Shown one piece after another: positions 34,395-45,623 of a stretch of DNA of 64,000 nt. The stretch spans positions 3,472,001 through 3,536,000 of the forward strand of contig VCCP01000002.1 of assembly GCA_005765155.1 (NCBI GenBank). Direction: 5' to 3'. A program made the translations under genes and the position numbers. This DNA comes from Zelopaecilomyces penicillatus. Lineage: Eukaryota; Ascomycota; Sordariomycetes; Hypocreales; Pseudodiploosporaceae. The notes beneath the pieces are model-generated. The model saw only the letters and a list, made by a program, of their open reading frames with translations, ran no database searches and was not told where the DNA came from. Each line of letters opens with the position of its first letter. Within the stretch, counting starts at the first letter, position 1.

Positions 34395-37300
34395 TGTGCC
34401 TGTCGTGAACGTCTCTTTCAAAACTATTGCAAAAGTAGTTTTTATAGAGCCGCAGAGAGAATAGACAGTTTGCGTTTGATGATTGTTGTGACGTCCAACG
34501 TATATATATAGACTGATGAGCTAGCTGAAGATGACTTGGAGCTAACGGAACAGAGCTGGGTGTATATAAGTACGGGTGAGTTGGAGAAAAGTTGAAAGAG
34601 AAGTGTGGGTGGGTGTTGTCGAATAGAGATGGTGTGTCTCGAACTTACAACAAGGTTTATATAGACCGTGTGGTGGTGGATGTGGACTTTATAATCGAGT
34701 TTGTGGTCTCCCAGATCGGATGCTTGGATGGGGCAAGATCACAGAGACATTGAGACTACAATTGTCATGCGGCAAAACTCCCACAGGGCCGATGGATCCA
34801 GTTGGGGAAACAGGGCCACCAGGAACAGACACAGATACAGGCACGCCTCCGGTCACCTCGCATCATGGAGCCGGTGCCCGAGCCCGGCCGGGCAGGCAGC
34901 GCTCAGGGAACATGGGAGCAGAGATTGACGTGTCAAGCCCAGGACCGGGAGCTGTCTCAACCCGAAAAGGGGATACTCTATGTGTCTGGTCGCACCCCCT
35001 GCGGTGTACTTGTCTGTGGTGTGGTGTGAGTTGCGGTGGGGGTTTGCTCATCATGGCCGTGTGTCTTCTTCTTCTCTCGCTCTGGCGCTCTGGCGCTCCA
35101 TCGCAGACCTGACTCGGAGAGCCGGAGGGGGGAGGGGAGCGAGTAGTCAGCCAGAGAGGGATCAGCCCAGCGGGCTATGAAGCGAATGAGTGGGAACCCA
35201 AAGTGCCAAGCTGGGGAGAACGAACAAGGAGAAAAGAGAACATGGAAGAGGCCATCCTAACTTCAATGGTGGAACGACCGCGACAAACTTCGGCATGGCG
35301 GGTAGGTACCTACTGTACTGTGCTGCTACGTTCCTGCCTCTGTAGACTTCTGGTACCTGCCTGTACTGAAGCATCTGTGCCTGAAGCGGATTGGAGCGGA
35401 ATTGGTGCCACTAGCACAGAAGGTGGTACGATGGCACTTGAGCAGGTACCGTTACTGTGCAATACAAGAAGGAAACAAAGGGCAGTGCTGCTGGCCAACA
35501 CTGGAGAAGTATTGCGTAGTACCTCTCAGTTGGCGGTACATGGGCTAAGTGCTAGGTGGGCAAGGTACTAAGGTAGGAAGGACCACCTCTACTAGCAGGT
35601 AGGTATCTACCTTAGTAAAGGAAAAAGGAACGACATATGTCAACCTGCTCCTGTTACTCGCCATGACAAGCCGAACGCGGGACGAAAAATCAAATACCAA
35701 TATGCAAAGACTAATCAACAAATTCACTTCTAATTACAGTATGCACTTCTTAGCAACTAGGCACATACGTAGTGCGACCACCAGAAACAACCAGCCAGCC
35801 AAAGAAAAGGTTGGGAGCTTTCCCGGCACGATCCCAACCTGGGGCATGACCAACCGTGTGCTCACTCCATCGGACGCTACCTGGTATTGTGTGTCCGTCC
35901 GGCCCATCTAGGTGCGCTTTTAGTGCGAGCAGCAGGAGGAAAGTAGTAAGTTAATAATCAGCAGGTTGTTCGAGAAAAGTCGTACTCACGATTTAGTGCT
36001 AGTATTTTCCGCTATTTTGGTTAGAGGATTCCGATGTTGTCTCGCGCCGCCAATTTACTTTACGGCGTGAAGCATCTTTTTTTGGAGCGGGCTTTCAGTT
36101 CTTGTTTCCTCTCTCCTCCGCGCTCCTCTTCTCTCGTCATCATCGTCGTTGTCGTTGTCGTCGCGCGCTCACTTCGTGCCCCAGTGGGTGCAATCAATGC
36201 GTAATGCTGACCTTGTCTTCTCATCTCACCGGTTTTAATCTTTACGCTTGCCTGCTGCCACTGCAAGAAGCTTTTGCTGCCCACCCCCCACCTCCTATAC
36301 AGGCAAGGTATGGATGGTATGAAGAGCGGGTTGGCGGGACCTGAACAGGGGCAGAGAGCGCCATTCTTCTTCTTTGAATGCTGCTGTTTCTGTTTTTGTT
36401 GCTGCGTACATACGTACGTATTTGCAAAAGACGATGAGATAATCGTACATTCTCCATCCCCCGGCAAGAGGTTTAGCACCCGTCGTACATGCATGCATAC
36501 ATGCGTGTGTGGATGGCAGGTCTTGAGTGATTAGATGGTGGCGCATGTTCAAAACGCTGCCTCCAAAGCAAGCCCTCATACCCAAAAGAAGCAATTACAG
36601 GCCCTAGCCGCCATGGAAAGCCTGTGCCTGACATGCACCGTCAAGATTACGGAACTAATATTACAGCAACAGGTTGCAGCAAGCCTCATCCCCGTCTTCA
36701 ACCCTAGGCTGGCCCCAGAGAAGGCAGCGCCACCTACAATTGGCGCCCTTGCGCTTGTGTGAGTTAAACGCAATCGCACCTGGATTGGTACGACGCAGAT
36801 CTGCCTTAGACTCTTTGCACGGAGAGGTGCTGTGACGCCGTGGCACTGGAGGAGGGGCGAAGTAAACCCTGTGCCGGGTTGGTATGCCCACCAAATGTAC
36901 TTGACAGTACATACCGCAGGCAATTTACAGCTTTGGCACGACCCCCTGCCATCCTTCTTGTCTCTCTCCCCTCGCTCTCGCAAGCCCCATTTGTCTGCTT
37001 TAGGCCCGCACCGTTGAGATACCACGTGCAGCACTTTGAGCGCTCTTTTCTCTACCTTGTCAGGCCCAGGCGAAAGCGAGGGGGTGCTGAGGCATTCTCT
37101 GTATGTGCTCACGTCGAACTCAAGGAGGACAGGCGGTCTCTCTGAAGAATTACACATATCCACCGCGAATTTGTCGACGTGCTACGTGGGACAGGTATGT
37201 AAAGACAAGCCCCGCACGGCAAGGCGAGGCAAGGCAAATGCTGTGTTACTACCGATGTGAGGTTATGGACCATAGAAGAGGCTTTTTTGCCGTGTCGTAC

Positions 37301-38547
37301 AAATACATCTCCCACCCAGGGTAGGTAGAACCCAGGGTAGTAGCGAGGGTTGGGTCGAAGGCAAGACGCAGAGTGTTCCGTGCTTGGAGTTTATTAGGTA
37401 CCCTAATACGGCATGTCAGTGCGGTGCGAAAACAAAACTGCACATACGTAGACAATCTCGCATACATGCAAAGCACACGGCTCAGTCCACGAGGCCGACA
37501 TTTTTTGCCCGGAATTGCGCCTTCTCGATTGCACAAATCCCGGTTGTTGATTCAAATCGGAATCAAGGCTTGAGATCCCGATCTCTTGTTGCTACGAAAG
37601 ATGGTGTGGTGCAGCCAGTGTAACATGTATACAGCAGGTATGTATGGTGGGGGGACTCCAGCGGTGTAGGAGGATAATTATTGCCTATAGTATTGACCCA
37701 TTCCATACACATTATCCCAGCTAATCATTTGATTGAGGCTCCAAATCCTAGTGCCAAGTGATGGCGCCAGCGAATCCGGGTAGCGGGTGCCCAATTAGAA
37801 GCCACCATTGTATCTGAATGCTTACAAAAGCTCCATTCGGCTATGCCTCCGCTTGGGCGCCGCATTTTGGTTGGTGGCATCGTAAATGTAGGCTTCCTTT
37901 TGCGCAGGGTAATAAGTCGAAGAAGAGAAGCGGCGTCTAACTGACATGTACGGAATAATGAAATAATGGGATTGGAATAGCAGTCCAAGACAACCCACCG
38001 CAAAACTGACACATGTGAGTATTGTGGACGTCAGAGGTTGATTGCTTGATGCATGAGATCCATCATCGCCATCGAGTCAATCTCTGTCCAGTGTAACACT
38101 AAGCACAGACCCAAGTGTACAGTACTACCTCAAACATCTCTGTGCGAGATGAGCCATCGGAACCAGGGGGGGGCAGTCGTTCATACCCCGGACCCACGCC
38201 TGCTGCTACCCTGACATCAAAGGGAATATAATCGTCAAGTGTCCGTTATATCCCGCCAGCGAGTTTGATGCCAGTGTATATGCTGATGTTGTCTCTCTTC
38301 ATTCCTTCAGTCCCCACATTGAGGAAGAATAATCCCATAATCTCAAATAGTTAGAAAAGGCGGCGCAGGGGGGGGGGTGTACTGGTATCTTTTGTTTCTT
38401 TTTTGACGCATGATGACAACAGCAGAGCATCATGAATCTGACATTGGGCAATTTGGGTTAAAACTCCTTGCAAGTAGGGTGGTTGACTTACAAGATTGCC
38501 TGACAGTTAATTAGTCACCTAATAGTGGCCGGGCGATAGGAGCGACC

Positions 38548-38549
<2 letters not shown>

Positions 38550-38579
<30 letters not shown>
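38550..38579. repeat. 30-base poly(T) tract
   Basis: Thirty consecutive T between GACCTA and GGCTATTTGG. Could be slippage or the poly(A) tail of a minus-strand retroposed sequence; no coding remnant is seen on its right side. Confidence 0.8.
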
Positions 38580-38580
<1 letters not shown>

Positions 38581-39345
38581 GCTATTTGGCATTGGCTCTA
38601 TTCCTTTTCATGTATATGTGATGTGAATTGAGGATTGGTAGGGGGTAATTAGGCAGTAAGAAGTGTCAAACGAACTCACCCACCCCCCTTCCTCGTGTCA
38701 GGTCGTCGTCCCCAAATCCGAATCCCGACTCACGGACCTGCGAGTCATCGATGAAGGGGCCTTCTTTGCCCTGACTGGCAAGCATCCTAGGGCAGGCATC
38801 AAGGTTTCTCTAGGGGTCACCAGGTAGGCGGTCCCACGTACCCGGATTCCGGCTTTTGGCAGCTTCTGGGCGTATGTGTGTGTGCGCTGTCTGTGCATTT
38901 GCCCAGCCAGACACACAGAAGAGGGCACTTACATGTGTCGTACGACTCGAACGAACGGGAAAGAGCCATGGGAAGGCATATAGGTTTTTGTCATTGTCAC
39001 CAATACGCTGCACCCTGATGTGGGATCACCAGGGGGGAGGGGGGGTGATGGTGGTTGGTGGTGGTTTGTCTCTGCAACGGATCTTCCACCGCCTCGCTTC
39101 GAACACCTTCCCCCGCCTTTCCTAACACAGCTCTGTGCCCTTGTTTCACCCTTCTGCCTCGCTTGTAGGCCTGCTGTAAATATAGCCGCGCGACATCAGG
39201 CAGAGTAAGCAGAACATGATGCATTCCAAATGCCGATGCCCTATCTCCAAAGCGTTGCGTGTGTGTCTAATTGTGGTGCAATATTCCACGAACATACATA
39301 TTGCTGAAGTGCGGTCAAAATGAATCTGTCATAGCCTAGGTATGT

Positions 39346-39380
39346 TTTTTGTTTCTGTTTCTGTTTCTGTTTCTGTTTCG
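39346..39380. repeat. TTTCTG hexamer repeat
   Basis: About five tandem TTTCTG units, with decaying copies to about 39405. Simple intergenic microsatellite. Confidence 0.8.
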
Positions 39381-41253
39381 GCTCCTGTTTCTGCTTCTGC
39401 CTCTGGTACGGGTGTAAGTTGGGTTTAGCTACGGGAACTACTGTACCTACTACCTTTACTATGGGTCATTGGATACCCAGATGGCGTCTCTAGATCGTTG
39501 GTTTTGCCCGTCCGTTTCGGTAGTGTACCCTGTCGTCATACAGCATTAGATTAGGCTATGGGGCCGTGGGACCGTGGGACCGTGAAGCCTAGGCCCCACG
39601 AATCCACGATCAAGGGCATCCATCGTCCACTTATTCCAATCCTTGATCCCCCACGCGATCTACACACTACCCAGAATTGCTGCAGTAGCGCATGAGTCTG
39701 CTTGAGGCGCCCCCGAAGACCCGACAAACATCGGTAGCCTCAAAGTGCATCTGGCCAGATGCGGATCTGGCGTGGTGCTGTTTAGAGTGCCAGCACGTGC
39801 TAATCACCCTGATGACCAGGTACCGACATCGCAATGGAGTGCTGGTAGTAGAGGCACCTGTTATTAACGCTGCACGATGTATACCACCTGCATGCAGCCA
39901 CCCTGGAAGCCACAGCGCAGCCTGTGGGGTGGGGGCCCGGTCGCTGCATTTACTCAGTAGGGCTGGTGTTCTTGCTTGATACTCCTTAACTCCTCCTTGT
40001 CTTATCTCCTTTTGTGTGAGCATCAGAGTATCGGTGAGAGCCTCAAATCCGTTCATCGGTCACGCCCAGAATCCCAGAATGCAAGGATACACATGTCAGG
40101 ATGCAGCGCATGACCGAATTTCTCTGGGCCAGCACTCTACAACGACAGCAGACGTGCGTCCGCACAGTCAGTCAGTAGGTCAGGCTTTTGATGACGCCCA
40201 CCACTAACCAACTACCTGCATAGTAGGTGTTGACCGCCGAGCGTTTTCTGACGATTGGCACTATGGCGTTTATGATGTATTATGAACTGTTTACGCTGTC
40301 GGGTAGGCGGCCGGCTCTAAATTCCCATGTCGTGTAATCTTGGCAAGTCGATGAGGTGGCATCCCAATTTCAGGTTACGAGATGTACCACGTATACACTT
40401 GGCGGCACAAAAATAACACACACGCGCCTCCCCAAATGCTTGGGATGGAAATGCCACTACGCCCCGGATGTCGTCCGCCATGTTGAGTAAACGATTAAAT
40501 GATATCGAACCAGAGAAAACTACCCTCCGAAACAACCCCTGGTTATGCCTTTATGTTTTTGGCCCCAGCTTGCCTCTGTAGTACATGCAGGTAGCGCGCT
40601 TCCGAAACTTTTCGGTCAACTACTACCTCATTACGCTCCGTACCCATGCGTCTAATTGTTCCCTTTCGGAGCCCACCACGTCAACCACCTTTTTATTAGA
40701 CTTCAGTTTGGAATTGATCTTTCTAATTGTTACAAACACCACCATCCCTGGGCAATTCTCTGTGGGGCCACAACCACCACTTGCAGACTGCAGTCTTCTC
40801 TTCCCGCCGCTTCAGTCACGAGCCCACTAACAACGCGCTTATCATTCGTACAAAGGCAGATTGAACAGCAAAGGTGTCAGGCAGGTCTCTACTTGTACCA
40901 CGCAACACCCCCGTTCTTGACCATTCCCATCAACACGCCCACGATGGCGCCTACCTGTACATCAGCAACGCCTCGGGGTCAGCCGCATGGAATGCTTTTG
41001 CTGCCATCGTATGTCTATCACTCATAGAGCTGACTCCCTATTCTTGTTTTTTTTACTTGTTTTGTGGACGTGGACGAAGACATCATCATCATCCATCAAG
41101 GCCGGCCCTCAGGAATAAGCCACGCAAGCAGACCCAGCTTATATGTCCCTTTCCAGGACTTCATTGACCCATCTCTTTATAACTTTATGAGGGATGTGAG
41201 TTGTGCCGAATGCCCTCTCAACCTAGTCGGGATAAGGTGAGCTGGGTTGGGCT

Positions 41254-42421
41254 TCATGTCACAAGGTAATGTTTGACCGTTGCCTTATGTCTTTCTAGAC
41301 CATCTCGACGAGCAAATCTGCGTTTCTTTGGGGGGTTGGGGCATCCTGGAACATCACAGCGCCAAGGTTTTCGATGCTTATTGCAGTGCTGTCTGTTGGG
41401 ACAAGTTAGCCATGAGGACCCTCAAGGCAAATGGCGATTTATCCTGCAGCCGTCGGTCCCAGTCCCAACAGGGCTGTCCACAGATAAATGCCATGCATGG
41501 GGTATCTACAACATACGCAAAAGATGAGTTCCGGTCAAAAAGCACCAGGTTGCCGTCTTTATCCACGCCTCCTTTATCACACCGATGTCCTTTTGGGCAG
41601 TAATAGGCACCTTTACCCCGTTGTCTGAGAGCCTCCATATCGATACGAGCAAATTGCTCTTCGTCGTCATCATCTGAGTCGTCCGATTCTGAAATTTCTT
41701 CTTCAATCACTGCGTGGGCGTTATCTGGAAGAAGCTTGCGCGCCCTGAATGCTCGATGTTCCCCATCGCTGGCTGCTGTCATGGACTGTGATGTCGTGGA
41801 CATGTCACAGTATGGTGAGTATCCTGATGGTAGATCGGGCGACATGTCTGTTGATGAGCTGTCTGGTCTCCAGACTGACTGGACATCACGAGAAAACTGG
41901 GCCGTCAAATCACGAATTTTGCTGCACGCCGGGTGAAATAGGTTAGATTAGCCCAGGCCGTTTTACACTGATACCAAATTTCGCATGCACGGCTGGCGGA
42001 ATGGAGGAGAGGGGACAAAATCGAGAGAAGGAAATAGGAGAGGCTCTTCATACCGAAGGCGACCAATGTCCATGTCCATGGCCACAATTGCGGTAAAGTC
42101 TGAAAGTCGGCTCTCTGTCCTGGAGTTTTCATGGACCTCAAGTGTCACACGATCAATATGAGGTCCCTTCATCAACTTCTCTGTAAGACTAGACCACACC
42201 ATGGCCGTCCGTGTTAGGTACTCCCCGACCTCGTTTAACAAGGCACCAGGATTCGAAGACGATGAAGGTGTCTCGGGCGGCGATGAGGGAGGCGTATCTG
42301 AAGTCATGTCAACATCACGAGTGGCGAGCTCTAGATGTTGACGTATAAGGGCCTCTAGATGAGCCGTAGCTGGTGGTGCCAAACCCGACTCAAATAGATC
42401 TGTAGCAGTAGGCAACGACAT
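41254..42421 (-). CDS. C2H2 zinc-finger protein, probable transcription factor
   Basis: Three minus-strand exons: 42421-41967, 41921-41517 and 41392-41254; 999 nt, 332 residues. The N-terminal part is Ser/Pro-rich with a conserved segment (FESGLAPPATAHLEALIRQH; VWSSLTEKLMKGPHIDRVTL). An acidic stretch (EISESDDSDDDDEE) precedes the C-terminal fingers. Finger 1 is YYCPKGHRC...FAQHCNKHRKPW with a long loop, split by intron 2; finger 2 runs from RCDVPGC through ARRDGLERHKATVKH. Only four residues follow the last histidine. The finger pair with long loop and PNPPKKRRFARRDGLERH is typical of a filamentous-fungal C2H2 family of unknown targets. Intron 1 is only 45 nt, chosen over another donor because it alone keeps the frame. 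Upstream ATG absent; 42421 is first in frame. Confidence 0.82.
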
Positions 42422-45400
42422 AGCGACAGCACAAAGTCCACCGAGACTTTTTTTTTGGCGATGAATTTGACCCCTATCCCAGCGCACAGAATGACCAAGC
42501 GATGAAACGTTCTAAAATCTTGTCGTCAATGGATCTAGCACTGGGTTTGGACCAAGATTTTGCTACAGGTCCAGTACTTGTCGTTGTAAATTGTCGAAAG
42601 AGCAAGATAAGGTCATCCAATCTCGAACCGCTCGATAGCCTGTACCAGTGCAAAATTACTGCCACTCACTCTTGAACCCTGTTGTGGCCTCTCTATCTGA
42701 CTTCCCAGGCGATTGTTGTCCCAAGTGTGCAATACAATGCCAGGGATTCAAAGGTGGGCCGGAACTCGGGCACAAGTTAGCAACGGCCAGCCTTGCAGCA
42801 TCAGCCGCGAAAGGTATGGACCGGAGCAAGCCAACGGTCGGCGCAGCTCTGCGACGGATAGGAGGGATGAAAACGACTTCTGAGTGGAATGTTTAGTGAA
42901 CAGTCCCCAAGGTCCCGCCATGTGGTGGTGATTTCGGAGTTGGGGCAGGATGGATAATCCGATTGCGATGAATAATCATAAAACCATAGGGTGTTGAGGA
43001 GGGATGGGGAGCAGGGCGGGTCTGGAAGATCAGGGAGCTGATTTGATGGCGACGGCGCAGAACAGCGGCTGGGCGTCCCAAAAGCAAAAATAAGTACACC
43101 CGTGCAGCCACTTCCCTGGTGTGATTGGGACGCGTACACGAGAGAGAGAGAGAGAGAGAGATGAGGAAGAGAAAGCCTCGTTTTGCTACACCGACGCTGT
43201 CTATGCGTGGGCTTTTCTCGTGGCATGGAAGTTTCTTTCTTATGAGTTCAGGTATGGCGAGAAGGGCAAGACAAACAAATTGTAGTGAGCAGCAAGATTG
43301 GAGTGCCCTATCTGAGGCATTTGCCACTGTATTTTAGGGAGTTTCGTTGATATTTGGGCGGCACTTGGGCGGGTAAGTGGGGTGACCAGTGAGCGTCTGC
43401 TAGGGAGAGAAGAGACAACAGAGCTATGGACAGGGAACTGACAGGGCATGACAAGGTCTGGACAACACTAATGCGCATGGCGGCGGTGACCGCACACCCG
43501 CGAACACCCTCCCCTGTCGCGCCCGGTAAGGATGCCGGCCCGCAAATTAGCAACGCGGCAATCGCATTGGCTGATGGTCGATCATCTGAGATGCCTGCCA
43601 TACCTACTTTGCCTAGCTGCGTGTAGGCGAGATGCTGGATGAGCTGGACGTCACCCGCAGCGGCGGGTACGTACCTGACTAGTGAGCTCCCATAGGCGCA
43701 TCCGTTCGCCGTTGGCGTTGCCAGGCTGCTGGGTGCAGGTGCTGTTGGGTGGTTCTTGAATGCTGTTTTTCCATGTCCGTTGCTAGATGCTGCTGAGGAA
43801 TTGAACCGGGGTTCTCCCTACCGTACCTAGGTAACTTGAAGGCAATGGCCCAAGAGCACCCACGATCCATTACGCCGTAAGTTTTCGGGCTGGCTGCCAC
43901 AGTGCTACCCTCCCCAGGCCTATGAGATCCCTTGGAGACCCCTAGTCCCGATGCTGAACATCCTGACACAGCGGGGCCATCGCATGAGCCCAGCAGTGCG
44001 GACGACCCAGCATGTCGACTGTCCACTGTCCACACAATCGAGTGCGAAAAACTTCGGGACCACGTAGGCGAATGGCAGTGTTTTGTATGTGCAAGTAAAA
44101 GTAATTATGAGCCCTGTTCCCCTTGTTGCTTCCCACCCTCTTCAAACAGCTCGGGAACTGCATCTAGCCGCAACGTAAAATCCAGCCCGTGGGGGGAGGA
44201 GGGGGGGGGAGCGTTGTGCCTGTAGCTGTAATTGCTGAGTGATGCTGTCTTGCCCAGAGCTGGGCCTGATACATAAAGGAATGATTAGATGATCCAGTGG
44301 CCAACACAAAACCACCGGGGTGGTATTGCTGCGGGATGCGAGCGACATTAACCCTTATTACCTAGAGCTGGTGTCGACCACTTTAATGCAGCTGCTGTCC
44401 TCTACTTGAATGTCCCGACTCACATCGTCAGCCTGAGCACTCCCGAGAGGTTCCTTGATGCCGTCTCGCTTCCTGCTAAGCACTATTTCTCTCCCCTCTC
44501 CCCTCTCCTCCTCACAACATCTGCCCACCCCCCGGCCCTCTTCTCTCCTCTTTCCTCGTCGGTCCGCTGGCCACTGCGTCCCCTATCCGTTGTTGTCTCG
44601 TTCCTCATCTCTTCTTTTCTCTTCCGCCCCTGCACATCAAACACACACCAAACACCCGCCTGGCCCTCCACCCATCCCGCCACTGGGTAGGTAGCTATAG
44701 CTATCTTGCGTTGACGCGAACCAAACTGTTGGCATCTCGCTCTGTCGTCACAGGCCTTCCAGTGGGCAGGCATCGCCGTCAGCGCCCCAGCCAGCTTTAA
44801 GCTTATCTACGCAAGGCCGTTCAGTGCCTTGTTGGAAGGCACCTGCTGTACCTCAAGTTGCACCACCATTCCCGCGACCTCCTCCCACCCACCAAAGCAG
44901 CAGCCCACCCGGCACTCACTGGCGCTGTTGCCCAAGGGCGTTGGACTACAGCACGCACTCCTCGCACCCCACCATCTACAGTGTACCTGGCTGAGTTGCC
45001 ATCATAGGTACCAACTACAGGTAATTACCTTACCTGATCACTGACGCTGAACAACAGCTGGCTGAGTTGCGCGCTTGGTTGCACATTCTCAGGCCGCGGC
45101 ATACCTGCTCAACGCCGGGTCGTCGTCGATATTGGATGGTAGCGGCGCGGTGCCCTCCTCGCCTCGGGTTATCCAACACCACTTCACCAAGGTAGGCACT
45201 TGTCTGATCCACCCAAGACCCAGGGTCCAGGTTCAGTGGCTAACAGCGTTGCTGTGCAGGGCTCTCTAGCATAGCAACCAAAGCTACGGGTTGCTGTTGC
45301 TGCTGTCCACAGCCATAGGGGGCCACACCTGGAAGGTTCCTCCGTGCTTGTCGGTAGGTATCTACTGGAAGTGCCTGCCTTGCACCCACCTCCAAGGTAC

Positions 45401-45623
45401 TAGCCGAGTTGGGCGAACAGCTCTACCCTGCTTATCCAATCACAAGAGATTGTTCAGCTTGCTGTCCCGACCACGCCACGCCAGACCAACAGATATCCGT
45501 CAAGTTCATTTAATCAACCTATTTTTTTTTTCGTCGCCTGGCCCTCGAGGCATATCGTCGCGGGTAATCTTGGGGGTGACCCCTTCTTGCAACGCGCCCG
45601 TGTGCGCGTGCTAAGCTGCACAC
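42422..45623. other. 3.2-kb divergent intergenic region between two regulator genes
   Basis: Common upstream region of the C2H2 gene (minus) and the Fungal_trans_2 gene (plus). Holds a (GA)n run (about 43139-43160), a pyrimidine-rich block (44480-44660) and GGTAC-type motifs near 45000-45400. No gene seen; a lone tRNA-type B-box at about 43800 was rejected. Confidence 0.5.
43139..43160. repeat. (GA)n microsatellite
   Basis: About eleven GA units in the upstream region of the C2H2 gene. Simple repeat. Confidence 0.8.

Larger units (their letters stand above)
34395..41253. other. 6.9-kb gene-poor region
   Basis: No gene could be supported. It holds a dense cluster of GGTACC/GTACCT motifs (35300-35610), GTCGTT repeats (36137-36165), a 30-base T run (38550-38579) and TTTCTG repeats (39346-39380). 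The longest frame (36576-37163, minus) begins at a GTG and has no recognisable domain. A plus-strand exon-like series at 40950-41415 was rejected because the opposite strand codes for the C2H2 protein there. Confidence 0.45.

Noticed and set aside
36576..37163. 195-codon minus-strand frame
   Set aside because: Opens at a GTG, has Cys-rich patches without a pattern, and several other frames are also open here.
40950..41415. Plus-strand three-exon membrane-protein-like gene (YLYISNASGSAAWNAF ... DFIDPSLYNFMRD ... SWNITAPRFSML)
   Set aside because: The reverse strand of the last exon encodes the second half of the C2H2 fingers (HCNKHRKPWRC to RRDGLERHK), which is a recognisable family; the plus-strand frame has no in-frame ATG and matches nothing I know.
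43770..43890. Possible minus-strand tRNA gene (B-box-like GGTTCAATTCC)
   Set aside because: No A box, acceptor stem or cloverleaf can be built upstream; an isolated B-box match.
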